Assembly (NCBI RefSeq): GCF_021222645.1
Contig: NZ_CP089520.1
Coordinates: forward strand, 496,001-560,000
Direction of reading: 5' to 3'
DNA from: Candidatus Nanosynbacter sp. HMT-352
GTDB lineage: Bacteria; Patescibacteriota; Saccharimonadia; Saccharimonadales; Saccharimonadaceae
DNA length: 64,000 bases
The position numbers were made by a program, and so were the translations under genes. The notes beneath the pieces were generated by a model. That model was not told where the DNA came from, did no database searches, and saw only the letters and a program-made list of their open reading frames with translations. This document shows positions 1 through 8,362 of the stretch, piece after piece. Position 1 is the stretch's first letter, and each line of letters opens with the position of its first letter.

Positions 1-190
1 TCATTGGACCACTCAGACCAAATAATAGCCAGCCAATCGCCCCGTGTTCAATCAATGACCACAAACCAAGTAGCACCATCATAATGCCAACAGCTATCGC
101 CACGATATGCCAAGCATTGCCAAACCTTACAGAAAATCGCGCCTTCTGAGCCCGCAAACTGTCGTAATTAAATCTCGGCTCTATTTCCAT
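1..190 (-). CDS. N-terminal fragment of a membrane-anchored protein, cut by the window edge
   Basis: An open frame runs from ATG at 190 to the window edge, about 63 residues. It begins MEIEPRFNYDSLRAQKARF, followed by a hydrophobic stretch with an Ile/Val/Leu/Trp-rich core (about residues 27-60) that would form one or two membrane spans. The start overlaps the last 10 nt of the preceding gene, so the two are translationally coupled. The functional part lies outside the window, so I cannot assign a family. An N-terminally anchored AAA or Clp-like ATPase is possible but unsupported here. Confidence 0.6.
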   Translation of the reverse strand, partial: MEIEPRFNYDSLRAQKARFSVRFGNAWHIVAIAVGIMMVLLGLWSLIEHGAIGWLLFGLSGPM

Positions 191-561
191 ACAGAAACTC
201 CCAATTGCCATAAAATAATTCCGATAAACGGCATCAGCGGCAGCACCAGCCACATAATAATTCCTACAATCATCCACAAAAATCGTAGCAATATCATCAA
301 TATCCCAATAATTATCACCATAGAGCGCACCACCGCGCCAATTACCCGCGAGAACATCTTGTCAAAAAACGCAGATAGCTGCACAGATAAGTCGCCGCCA
401 ACCGGAGCGGCTGAAATCTGGCGAAACGGATTGAATAAGGTTTTCAAAAGTAGCCCAACTGAGAAAAAATCCGCGGTTCGTAAAACTCCCAGAAAACTTT
501 GTCGGATATATTGCAACAAGCCATTGCCGTACCACCACTGAAAGATCCCCACCAAAAACAT
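181..561 (-). CDS. Small hydrophobic membrane protein, unknown function
   Basis: 126 residues from ATG 561 (MFLVGIFQWWYGNG). I chose this start because a TACAAT box lies at 573-568, 6 nt upstream, as in many leaderless genes here. The protein has an amphipathic N-terminal part (GLLLKTLFNPFRQ) and a long C-terminal hydrophobic hairpin (about residues 70-124) rich in Ile, Met and Leu, with two or three predicted spans. It overlaps the next gene by 10 nt and is divergent from murT. I do not recognise the family; similar short membrane proteins often precede a larger membrane-bound partner in an operon. Confidence 0.6.
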   Translation of the reverse strand: MFLVGIFQWWYGNGLLQYIRQSFLGVLRTADFFSVGLLLKTLFNPFRQISAAPVGGDLSVQLSAFFDKMFSRVIGAVVRSMVIIIGILMILLRFLWMIVGIIMWLVLPLMPFIGIILWQLGVSVWK

Positions 562-605
562 ATTGATATTGTAGCACATCGGCTCCGCAGAGTATAATAG
601 ACAAT

Positions 606-1868
606 ATGGCAAGACAGATGATTAGTACTATTATTGGCAAAAGCGTCAAGAAAGTCGCTAAATTACGCGGCGGCGGTTCGGCCTTGCCGGGTTTAGTGAT
701 TGAAAAAATTGACCCAAAATTTATTCAAAGAACATTGGCAGATTTACCGCAAGGCGTGGTGATTATCAGCGGAACGAATGGGAAAACGACGACGACAAAA
801 ATCGTCGTAGAGTTGCTGGAATCAGTTGGACTGAAAGTCTTCACCAATCGTACTGGTAGCAATTTTTCCCGAGGTGTGGCAGCAGCGCTACTTGATGAGG
901 TCAATATCCGCGGCAAGCTGGACGCCGACATTGCAGTTCTGGAACTGGACGAGGCTTGGGCAGTTAAATTCGTACAAATTGTTCGCCCGCGCTTTTCCCT
1001 GCTTCTGAATGTTATGCGCGATCAATTAGACAGATTTGGAGAAATCGACAATACAGCCGCATTGCTTCAAAAAATAGCTGAAGCCACCAGCGACACTGTC
1101 GTTCTCAACCGCGACGATCTACGGATTTTTAAGATTAGCGAACATATTCAGGCTAAAAAAGTTTTCTTCGGCACAACTAGCGAATTACTTCAATTGATGC
1201 CAACGGACGACACTCTAAAATACGGAACCGCAGTCGCAAATCAAAGCGTAGCGGCTGATGTTTTATTGAAAAAGATTAACGCTCAACAGGCAACTTTTCA
1301 AATTGACAATAAAGAAATTGACGTAGATCTGCAACTCACTGGAGTTTACAATCTTCTCAATGCGGCGGCAGCGGTTACTCTGGCTCGACAAATCGCGGGA
1401 CCGGAAATTACCGATACGATTTTATCTGCGCTGGAAAACATAAAGCCAGCGTTTGGTCGTGGCGAAACGATTTACCTGAATGGCACGCCAATTGAGCTTA
1501 TTTTAGTGAAAAATCCAAGTGGCTTTCGGTTAGCACTTCTGTCGTTCGCCAAAAATAATAGTGCTACGATGATCGCCGTTAATGACAATTACGCCGACGG
1601 ACGAGATGTAAGTTGGTTCTGGGACGTCGATTTTTCACTATTGAAAAACGTAGCAATGATCAGCGGCGCGCGCGCTTACGATATGGCTTTACGGCTTCAA
1701 TATGACGACATTCCAATTGGAAAAATTGATACCAATATTTCGAAGGCCTTGGAAGATTTCATTAATACTAATCCCGACGAGCCAAAACAGATTTTTTGTA
1801 GCTACACAGCCATGACGGCAATTCGTCGCCTGCTGAGCGAAAAAACCGACGTGGAGGAAATATCATAA
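606..1868 (+). CDS. murT: Lipid II isoglutaminyl synthase, Mur ligase subunit MurT
   Basis: 420 residues. Mur ligase fold with ATP-binding motif GTNGKTTTT at residues 56-64, a central ligase domain (LELDEAWA, LNVMRDQLDRFGE) and the C-terminal DUF1727-type domain (AFGRGE, NPSGFR, NDNYADGRDVSWFWD). With GatD it amidates the alpha-carboxyl of D-Glu in lipid II, using ammonia from glutamine and ATP, on the cytoplasmic face of the membrane. gatD follows directly (TAATG junction). The Cys4 zinc ribbon known from Gram-positive MurT is absent: there is only one Cys, near residue 397. TATAAT at 593-598 sits 7 nt before the ATG, which suggests a leaderless mRNA. Confidence 0.93.
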   Translation: MARQMISTIIGKSVKKVAKLRGGGSALPGLVIEKIDPKFIQRTLADLPQGVVIISGTNGKTTTTKIVVELLESVGLKVFTNRTGSNFSRGVAAALLDEVNIRGKLDADIAVLELDEAWAVKFVQIVRPRFSLLLNVMRDQLDRFGEIDNTAALLQKIAEATSDTVVLNRDDLRIFKISEHIQAKKVFFGTTSELLQLMPTDDTLKYGTAVANQSVAADVLLKKINAQQATFQIDNKEIDVDLQLTGVYNLLNAAAAVTLARQIAGPEITDTILSALENIKPAFGRGETIYLNGTPIELILVKNPSGFRLALLSFAKNNSATMIAVNDNYADGRDVSWFWDVDFSLLKNVAMISGARAYDMALRLQYDDIPIGKIDTNISKALEDFINTNPDEPKQIFCSYTAMTAIRRLLSEKTDVEEIS

Positions 1869-2590
1869 TGAAAATAACAATTGCGCAACTTTATCCGCGA
1901 GATATGAATCTTTATGGCGACTGGGGCAACACGCTAGTCCTGAAAAAACGCCTAGAGCGACGCGGCTTTGAAGTAGAAATCATCGATCACAATCCAGGCG
2001 ATTCAACGGATTTTTCTAAAATTGATATTTTTGTTGGCGGCGGCGGACAAGATTCTGGGCAGACGATTATTCAAAATGATCTTCTGGCGCGAGCTGATGA
2101 ACTGCGACAATTAGCAAAAGACGGCGTGCCGATGTTGATGATTTGCGGAATGTACCAATTATTTGGTCGGTTTTTCCGAACACTCAAGGGCGAGGAAATT
2201 GTTGGCGCTAACATTCTGCCAATTGAAACAATTGCTGGCGACGAGCGGATGATTGGCAACATTGTCATTAGAAGCCAGGAATTTGGCGATATTGTTGGCT
2301 ATGAAAATCACAGCGGACAAACTTTCTTAGATAAGACCGCCAAACCTCTTGGGCAAGTTATTAAAGGCGCCGGCAATAATATGACCGACGCAAATGAAGG
2401 TGTTCGCTATAACAACATCATTGCCACCTATCTCCACGGTCCGATTCTACCTAAAAACCCGCAGATTGCAGATTTTCTTATTGGCGAAGCACTAGAGCGA
2501 CGCGGCGTAAGCGCAGATTCGGGGCTGGAAAAAATTGACGATACTTTAGCGAATAAAGCGAGAGAGGTAGCGTTAAAATTATCCAGATAA
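1868..2590 (+). CDS. gatD: Lipid II isoglutaminyl synthase, glutamine amidotransferase subunit GatD
   Basis: 240 residues, class I (triad-type) glutaminase. The nucleophile Cys93 lies in MICGMYQLFG, the oxyanion segment is VGGGGQDSGQ (56-65), and the catalytic His190 is in YLHGP. It begins MKITIAQLYPRDMNLYGDWGN, typical for GatD. It hydrolyses glutamine and channels ammonia to MurT. The start overlaps the murT stop by 1 nt (TAATG), so the two are coupled. Confidence 0.93.
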   Translation: MKITIAQLYPRDMNLYGDWGNTLVLKKRLERRGFEVEIIDHNPGDSTDFSKIDIFVGGGGQDSGQTIIQNDLLARADELRQLAKDGVPMLMICGMYQLFGRFFRTLKGEEIVGANILPIETIAGDERMIGNIVIRSQEFGDIVGYENHSGQTFLDKTAKPLGQVIKGAGNNMTDANEGVRYNNIIATYLHGPILPKNPQIADFLIGEALERRGVSADSGLEKIDDTLANKAREVALKLSR

Positions 2591-2593
2591 TTC

Positions 2594-4105
2594 ATGAAAA
2601 AAATCCGTATATATCTTAAAAAGCTATATGCATTTCTTCATAAAATGCCCGGTTGGATTTGGCTAATTCCAATCTTAATCTTAGCCATCAACGTTCGACT
2701 TACCTATTTAACAAAAGCCGATGTTTGGCACGATGAAGGATATACGGCGGCCATCATTCAGCAGCCAATCAGAGAAATTATCACCATCACAACCACAGAT
2801 GTTCACCCGCCGCTTTATTACGTTATTATGCACGTTTGGCAATCGATTTTCGGCAATTCCGTAGCCTCACTCAGAGGATTTAGCGTTACGTGCGGAGTTA
2901 TGACGATTGCCCTATTGTTTCTACTACTCCAAAAACTTTTCTCTAAAAGAATTGCCGTATTCGGAAGTTTTTTAGCAGCGCTAGGACCATTCTTAATTCG
3001 CTATAGCGACGAAGCTCGAATGTATGCGCTGGCGGCACTTTTGGCTGTAGCAATGACATACGCATTTGTCGTGGCGGTCGAGCACAAAAATAAGAAGTTC
3101 TGGTGGGCGCTATATGGAATTTTAGTAGCACTCGGTCTTTATACGCAATATTTTCTAGCATTAATGCTACCCGCTCATTTCGCATATATTTGGCTGAAAC
3201 TTGGCAGAAATCGCACTGCCATAAAAAATATATTTAAGGACAAAAACGTTTGGCTTGCCGCAGGAACATGCTTTTTACTATTCCTTCCCTGGCTACCAGT
3301 TATGATTTCCCAAATAAGCCGAGTAAGTGGCGGCTTCTGGATCCCCGAAGTCACTAAATTTACCATCCCAACAACACTATCAATGTTCTTAACTTATGAC
3401 GACAGAATTGTCCGCTATTTTGGGTTGCTGCTGCCGCCAATTATAATCGTAATTTCATTCATCCTAGCCAAAAAATGCCCAAAATACCAAGCAGCAATTT
3501 GGATTTTAACAATCTGGTCGCTACTACCAATGATTATTATTTACATACTCAGCCAGGGTCGACCAGTTTATTTAGATCGATACTTCACTTATTCAGCGCC
3601 AGCGTTTTACGGCTTGATTGCAGTATTCATCGGGCTTATTTTTTCTAATAAAAAATGGTGGTCTATTGGAATATCTATTGTCCTGACATTATTTATCGGT
3701 CATTATATGTGGCATATCGGCGGTAAAAATATCGCAGAGTCGTCCTGGAATAATACCAGCACAGCCATGAATCATATAAATAAAAATATCCAGAGTAGTG
3801 ATGCTATTATTTCTGGCGAGATCTACACTTATTTTCACACTTCCTATTACAACCGCACAAATAAAGAAATTATACTCCTGAAGCCGAAAGAAGAGCTAGG
3901 CTGGGTTGGCGAATGGGGATTAATTAAAAAATTGAATACTCCAGAAATTAGTTCTTTAGAATTAGTAAAAGCACCAAGAATCTGGCTTATTCTTCGCGAA
4001 AAAACATATGACGAATATAAAAAACAAGTTCCGCCCTACTGGCAATTAAAGCAAGAATTCCATGATGGCGACTTGATTATTGGATTATACGAAAACAAAA
4101 AATAA
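2594..4105 (+). CDS. GT39-like membrane glycosyltransferase (ArnT/PMT superfamily)
   Basis: 503 residues, about 10-12 transmembrane segments. The first periplasmic loop has the catalytic-type acidic pair (DVWHDEGYTA, about residue 43) and a following HPPLYY motif (about 74), both characteristic of GT-C enzymes that use polyprenyl-phosphate sugars. The C-terminal 100 residues form a soluble domain. Substrate cannot be read from sequence; candidates are cell-wall glycopolymers or surface proteins. It starts 3 nt after gatD and ends at a hairpin terminator, so it probably belongs to the murT-gatD transcript, which hints at an envelope role. Confidence 0.8.
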   Translation: MKKIRIYLKKLYAFLHKMPGWIWLIPILILAINVRLTYLTKADVWHDEGYTAAIIQQPIREIITITTTDVHPPLYYVIMHVWQSIFGNSVASLRGFSVTCGVMTIALLFLLLQKLFSKRIAVFGSFLAALGPFLIRYSDEARMYALAALLAVAMTYAFVVAVEHKNKKFWWALYGILVALGLYTQYFLALMLPAHFAYIWLKLGRNRTAIKNIFKDKNVWLAAGTCFLLFLPWLPVMISQISRVSGGFWIPEVTKFTIPTTLSMFLTYDDRIVRYFGLLLPPIIIVISFILAKKCPKYQAAIWILTIWSLLPMIIIYILSQGRPVYLDRYFTYSAPAFYGLIAVFIGLIFSNKKWWSIGISIVLTLFIGHYMWHIGGKNIAESSWNNTSTAMNHINKNIQSSDAIISGEIYTYFHTSYYNRTNKEIILLKPKEELGWVGEWGLIKKLNTPEISSLELVKAPRIWLILREKTYDEYKKQVPPYWQLKQEFHDGDLIIGLYENKK

Positions 4106-4132
4106 CTGGTTAAACGCCAGTTATTTTAATAC
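4101..4132 (+). terminator. Rho-independent terminator after the GT39 gene
   Basis: Perfect 9-bp stem AATAACTGG / CCAGTTATT (4101-4109 with 4117-4125), 7-nt loop, followed by TTAAT. It includes the stop codon region of the upstream gene. Because the stem begins with A residues it could work in both directions and also stop transcription of the tRNA-Pro gene on the minus strand. Confidence 0.65.
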
Positions 4133-4148
4133 GTTGAATGATTTCAAT

Positions 4149-4225
4149 TGGTCGGGGTGAAAGGACTCGAACCTTCGACCTCACGGTCCCAAACCGCGCG
4201 CGCTAGCCAACTGCGCCACACCCCG
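4149..4225 (-). tRNA. tRNA-Pro (anticodon UGG)
   Basis: 77 nt with encoded CCA. Acceptor CGGGGTG pairs with CACCCCG; D stem GCGC/GCGC; anticodon stem CGCGG/CCGTG with loop TTTGGGA, giving anticodon TGG; T arm GAAGG TTCGAGT CCTTT. The first pair is C-G, usual for bacterial tRNA-Pro. Confidence 0.95.
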
Positions 4226-4364
4226 AAGATATTTCTATCATTCGCTCTGATCTATCTTAACATATATCACTAAATAAGTACAGAATAAATTTGCAAACAA
4301 ATTTCTATACTTTGTGAAGCATAAAAATAACTTGGCAAGTAGCCTACTTCAGGATAAGATATAT

Positions 4365-4377
4365 TGTATGAATTACA
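4365..4377. promoter_or_regulatory. Candidate NrtR operator at the nrtR start codon
   Basis: TGTA-N5-TACA inverted repeat overlapping the ATG at 4368. The same pattern occurs just downstream of the pncA promoter (5128-5140). NrtR is known to bind palindromes in the promoters of NAD genes and often its own. The assignment is inferred from having the repeat at both promoters of the locus. Confidence 0.4.
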
Positions 4378-5042
4378 CAAAACCGTATATACCTCCAACA
4401 CTAACCGTGGATGCAGTAATTTTTCAAGTAAACAACAATACCCTGGAAGTGCTATTATTAAAACGACCGAATGAACCTTTTAAAGGAGAATGGGCCCTAC
4501 CTGGAGGGTATAACGCCAAGGGAGAGACAACTACAGATGCGCTCGAACGTGTAGTTTTCCAAAAGACAGGCGTAAAAATCAAAGACGATCTACGATACAT
4601 TGAACAGCTTTACACTTTCGATACGATTAATCGTGATCCGCGAGGACATGCAGTATCTGTAACCTACATGGGTTGTGGACGCAATATTACATACAATGAA
4701 GATTTAGAGGTAGCATTTTTTGATGTAAATAAAATACCAAAGCTAGCATACGACCACGCCAACATCATTAAATACGCTAAAGAACGCCTAATTGCCAAAA
4801 TGACATATACCAATTCGGCATTTGCTTTTCTGGATCGAAGATTTACCTTAACGCAACTGCAAACAGTTTACGAGATAGTTTTTGGTCGTGAATTTGACAA
4901 GCGTAATTTTCGAAAAAAATTCCTCAGCTTAAACTTAATTCATGAAACTAATGAGTTGTGGCGAGACGGCGCACATCGTCCAGCAAAATTATACGAGTTC
5001 AATTCAAGCAAGCTCGAGAATTTAGATCGTAGTTTAGACTAA
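4368..5042 (+). CDS. nrtR: NrtR-type transcriptional regulator of NAD metabolism (Nudix domain + winged helix)
   Basis: 224 residues from ATG 4368. N-terminal Nudix-like domain (PPTLTVDAVIF, LLLKRPNEPFKGEWALPGGY) and C-terminal winged helix with the NrtR signatures RDPRGHAVSVTY, FTLTQLQTVYEIVFG, DKRNFRKKF and RPAKLYEF. The Nudix box is degenerate (ERVVFQK where active enzymes have REUXEE), as in non-catalytic NrtR sensors that bind ADP-ribose or NAD metabolites. It sits directly upstream of pncA-pncB, the usual target. An upstream in-frame ATG at 4314 is less likely because its N-terminus (MKHKNN...) is not conserved-looking. TAAGAT at 4355-4360 lies 7 nt before ATG 4368. Confidence 0.88.
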   Translation: MNYTKPYIPPTLTVDAVIFQVNNNTLEVLLLKRPNEPFKGEWALPGGYNAKGETTTDALERVVFQKTGVKIKDDLRYIEQLYTFDTINRDPRGHAVSVTYMGCGRNITYNEDLEVAFFDVNKIPKLAYDHANIIKYAKERLIAKMTYTNSAFAFLDRRFTLTQLQTVYEIVFGREFDKRNFRKKFLSLNLIHETNELWRDGAHRPAKLYEFNSSKLENLDRSLD

Positions 5043-5088
5043 CTTCCCTGTAAAAATCTAGAAAATTTATATTTTTCATAAATTAGTG

Positions 5089-5117
5089 TTGACAATACAA
5101 TAACTGGCTATTAGACT
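5089..5117 (+). promoter_or_regulatory. Promoter of the pncA-pncB operon
   Basis: TTGACA (5089-5094), 17-nt spacer, TAGACT (5112-5117). Expected start about 5124, giving a short leader with a strong AAGGAGG ribosome binding site at about 5147-5153. This is one of the few -35/-10 promoters here with a full consensus -35 and a leadered mRNA. Confidence 0.6.
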
Positions 5118-5127
5118 AGATAGTAAG

Positions 5128-5140
5128 TGTAAGCTATACA
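5128..5140. promoter_or_regulatory. Candidate NrtR operator downstream of the pncA promoter
   Basis: TGTA-AGCTA-TACA inverted repeat at roughly +4 to +16 relative to the predicted start, a position where a bound repressor would block transcription. It shares the TGTA-N5-TACA architecture with 4365-4377. Confidence 0.45.
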
Positions 5141-5164
5141 TTAAGTAAGGAGGATCTTAACATT

Positions 5165-5779
5165 ATGGAAAAGCCTAACTATATATTTGTCGGGGTCGAC
5201 CCACAGAATGATTTTATCGATGGAAGTCTTGCTGTTGCCGAAGCAGAGCAAATCATCGAACCCGTCAACTCCATTGCCGACGAGATACGAAAACACGACG
5301 GCACGGTTGTATTCACCCGAGACTGGCACCCCGAAAAAACACCACATTTTGACAAATGGCCAGTTCACTGCGTAGCTAACACTAGAGGAGCTGAATTTCA
5401 CAAGGACCTAAATATCCAGCCCGATGACATCATCATCAATAAAGGCACCGGCCAGACAGACGGATATTCTGGGTGGGAAGGTAGAAGCGACAAGGGCGAA
5501 ACACTAGAATCTATCATAGAGCCAAAAACACCCCATGAAAAAGTTAAAGTATTTCTCGGCGGATTAGCAACAGATTTTTGTGTAAAATCTACCGCCCGAG
5601 ATATCGCCGAACATTTCAAAGATGACAGACGTGTTACTACATACCTACTTATAGATGCCATCCGCGCTGTAGGATTAACTCCAACAGCCGAAGAAGAAGC
5701 ATTGTCCGCAATGAAGGAGGCTGGAATATTAGCAATATCAACCGAAGAAGCAAAGAAGATGATTCAGGAGACAATTTAA
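5165..5779 (+). CDS. pncA: Nicotinamidase
   Basis: 204 residues, isochorismatase-like hydrolase fold. Catalytic triad visible: Asp12 (VDPQNDF), Lys93 (INKGTG) and Cys139 (GGLATDFCVKST). Metal-site residues Asp53, His55, His61 and His68 lie in TRDWHPEKTPHF...VHC. It converts nicotinamide to nicotinate in the cytoplasm, the first step of the deamidating salvage route to NAD. First gene of the pncA-pncB-Nudix/kinase operon, with a strong AAGGAGG site and a candidate NrtR operator upstream. Confidence 0.95.
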   Translation: MEKPNYIFVGVDPQNDFIDGSLAVAEAEQIIEPVNSIADEIRKHDGTVVFTRDWHPEKTPHFDKWPVHCVANTRGAEFHKDLNIQPDDIIINKGTGQTDGYSGWEGRSDKGETLESIIEPKTPHEKVKVFLGGLATDFCVKSTARDIAEHFKDDRRVTTYLLIDAIRAVGLTPTAEEEALSAMKEAGILAISTEEAKKMIQETI

Positions 5780-7021
5780 ATGGAGAAGGGCTCAAAAATA
5801 TCACAAGGATTAGATTATTACAAAATAACTATGGGGATGAACGAGTTCTTAAAACATCCTGAAGTAGAAGTTACTTTCACATTGAAAAATCGCTCCCCTA
5901 ATCTATTATCCGAATTTGTATCCCCAGTAGAATTACAGGATAGACTAAATGAGCTAGCTGAAGGATGGCGGCCTGATGAAATAGCCTACTTAGCCGGACT
6001 GCAAAACCAAGATGGCAAAGCGACATTTTCGCAAGAATACCTTGATTTCCTAATAAGTAACCCCTTGCCTCCGGTCAAGATCGGACATGATAAGCGCGGT
6101 GATCTAGCGGTTGAGGCTACGGGAAAATGGCCCCTAGTTACATTCTGGGAAACCGTTATCATGAGCGAGATAAATGAAATATATTTTCGTAACAAACTCA
6201 CACGTGAAGGTTACTCTTTGGAAGAAGTGTATGCCGAAGGAGATCGCCGATTAGACGAAAAGATCAAATTATTAAAAAGCCGCCCAGATATTAAATTTTC
6301 TGATTTCGGCACAAGGCGACGTTTTAGCTATGATTGGCATAGGCATGTAATTGAACGAGTTGCAAATGAACTCCCTGGCAATTTTGTCGGAACTTCAAAT
6401 ATATACTTGGCGCATAAACTAGGATTAAAACCAATTGGAACTTTTGCGCACGAAATGCCGATGGTCTACGCTGCACTGGCAGATAAAGCCGGAAACAACC
6501 CACTAAGTGGTCACAATCAGGCACTAAGAGACTGGCAAAACACATACGGCGACGAGCTATCAATTGCCTTAACTGATACATTTACAACCGACTTCTTCTT
6601 TGCTGACTTTACGCCCGAACAAATGACTTCGTGGAAAGGACTACGACACGATTCTGGCGACCCAATAGAATTTGGAAATAAGGCTATTGAAATTTACAAA
6701 AATAACGGAATTGATCCTTTAGAGAAAACTATCGTCTTTAGTGACGGACTTGATGTGGATGAAATTATTCGTATAGCTGATTACTTTAGGAACAAAATAA
6801 ATGTAACATTCGGCTGGGGTACAACTTTGACTAACGACCTTGGAATTACACCCAATAACTTTGTTATGAAAGCCACAGAAGCCGATGGAGTACCTACGGT
6901 CAAATTGAGCGACACCCCTGGCAAACATACAGGTCCAGGTGATAAAATTAGAGAATATAGTGAACGCGTAAAAGCAGCTTTGGCGGAAAATGCACTGAAT
7001 AATACTCTAGTTGCTGTATGA
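5780..7021 (+). CDS. pncB: Nicotinate phosphoribosyltransferase
   Basis: 413 residues. E. coli-type PncB signatures: FSDFGTRRRFSYDWH, GTSNIYLAHKLGLKPIGTFAHEMPM (its His matches the regulatory phosphohistidine region), LTDTFTTDFFFADF and GLRHDSGDPIEFG. It makes nicotinate mononucleotide from nicotinate and PRPP, coupled to ATP hydrolysis. The ATG abuts the pncA stop with no gap. NadD and NadE, needed to finish NAD, are not in this window. Confidence 0.95.
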   Translation: MEKGSKISQGLDYYKITMGMNEFLKHPEVEVTFTLKNRSPNLLSEFVSPVELQDRLNELAEGWRPDEIAYLAGLQNQDGKATFSQEYLDFLISNPLPPVKIGHDKRGDLAVEATGKWPLVTFWETVIMSEINEIYFRNKLTREGYSLEEVYAEGDRRLDEKIKLLKSRPDIKFSDFGTRRRFSYDWHRHVIERVANELPGNFVGTSNIYLAHKLGLKPIGTFAHEMPMVYAALADKAGNNPLSGHNQALRDWQNTYGDELSIALTDTFTTDFFFADFTPEQMTSWKGLRHDSGDPIEFGNKAIEIYKNNGIDPLEKTIVFSDGLDVDEIIRIADYFRNKINVTFGWGTTLTNDLGITPNNFVMKATEADGVPTVKLSDTPGKHTGPGDKIREYSERVKAALAENALNNTLVAV

Positions 7022-7030
7022 AAAAAAACA

Positions 7031-8362
7031 ATGCCAATATCTATAAATCGTAAATTATGGTATGACGGTCCAAATTACACCGCAGATAGTGTAATAATCA
7101 ACACAATCGCACAAAAAATTCTTTTGATAAAACGATCCAGCGGTGAATGGGCACTACCTGGAGGATTCATCAATTCCGAAGAAGACTCCTTTACCGCAGC
7201 AATTTGCGAAACAAAAGAAGAAACTGGAACGATAATTAGTGACGATCCAATATTAATATACAAAGGGTTTGTTGACGATCCACGCAACAGTCAGACATCA
7301 TGGATCGAAACCAGTGCGTACTTATTCATAGTCAACGAACTATCAGAGGTGTCAGGACAAGACGACGCTATCGACGCAGCCTGGCTACCGCTCAATAATT
7401 TGCCTAAATTATACGCATCACATGATGAAATAGTGACCAGGGCTATTGATTATTTGTCTTGTCGGTCGCTAATTAAGATAGCAGAGTTTTCCGAAAATTA
7501 TCGCAATATTAACGGCGGTCATATGCAATACGACAAAATTATCGCCACAAAAAATGATCATTCGGTATTTATTAAGCAAACATCAACTAAATATGGCGAC
7601 ATAAAACGAAATAGACTGCGCCAATATTTGAGAAAAGAAGCGTTAACAATGTCCTATCTGCGATGCCATGGATATAGCGGAATCCCATCCAGGTCAATAC
7701 TGCGAGACGATGACACTTTCATCATGGAGACAATGACGTCCAACGAAGGTTGGCTATGGCGAGCAAAGAACGAAACGCTAGATGCTTACGTCAAATCAGC
7801 GAAGGAAAAATTTGACGAATTGGAAAATATACCATTGCCGCCTGATACTTTTGATATAGAATCATCACGCGATAGTTTTATTAAAGAAGGGTGGGCTTCG
7901 TTAGACGAGCAGAAAATAGCTAAATTGAGAGAGTTGTCATTAAGATTCTTAGACAGATTAACGTCCCATAGCCAAAATATAGCTAAGAAATTATTGGCAG
8001 ACTTACCCACCTTACTAAATGCTGGAGGTCGACATAGCGATATAAAAAAATTAGTTTTTTGTCATCATGACATTCGACAATCAAATATGGCTTGGCACCC
8101 CAAACGCGGCACTAAGTTGATAGACTGGAGTTGGTCTGGACCTGGAGAACCCGGCAGTGACATCACTAGTCTACTAATCGACCTACATAAAAGCGGTCAT
8201 AATATTTCAAACTATTACAAAGAAATAAATTTAGATCATTGCCTAACCTTAATGGGTTTCTGGTTAAACCATGCAACGTGGCCATATCGCGGCGACGACA
8301 CTCTTAGATTTCAACAATTTTTATCGGCGTTAAGTGCATACGAAATATATACAACTATTTAA
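7031..8362 (+). CDS. Nudix hydrolase - aminoglycoside/choline-kinase-like phosphotransferase fusion
   Basis: 443 residues in two domains. Residues about 15-140 are a Nudix domain (GEWALPGGF) whose box keeps the catalytic Glu pair (CETKEETG, though the usual Arg is Cys), so it is probably active. Residues about 175-440 resemble the APH/choline kinase fold: a lysine-containing beta strand (VFIKQ), Brenner-like HHDIRQSN and metal-binding IDWSWSG. It follows pncB by 9 nt in the NrtR-controlled operon, so the substrate is plausibly a pyridine nucleotide, nucleoside or ADP-ribose. A nicotinamide-riboside-type kinase would fit the context but is inference. The stop shares TTAA with the convergent gpmA. 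Confidence 0.75.
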   Translation: MPISINRKLWYDGPNYTADSVIINTIAQKILLIKRSSGEWALPGGFINSEEDSFTAAICETKEETGTIISDDPILIYKGFVDDPRNSQTSWIETSAYLFIVNELSEVSGQDDAIDAAWLPLNNLPKLYASHDEIVTRAIDYLSCRSLIKIAEFSENYRNINGGHMQYDKIIATKNDHSVFIKQTSTKYGDIKRNRLRQYLRKEALTMSYLRCHGYSGIPSRSILRDDDTFIMETMTSNEGWLWRAKNETLDAYVKSAKEKFDELENIPLPPDTFDIESSRDSFIKEGWASLDEQKIAKLRELSLRFLDRLTSHSQNIAKKLLADLPTLLNAGGRHSDIKKLVFCHHDIRQSNMAWHPKRGTKLIDWSWSGPGEPGSDITSLLIDLHKSGHNISNYYKEINLDHCLTLMGFWLNHATWPYRGDDTLRFQQFLSALSAYEIYTTI

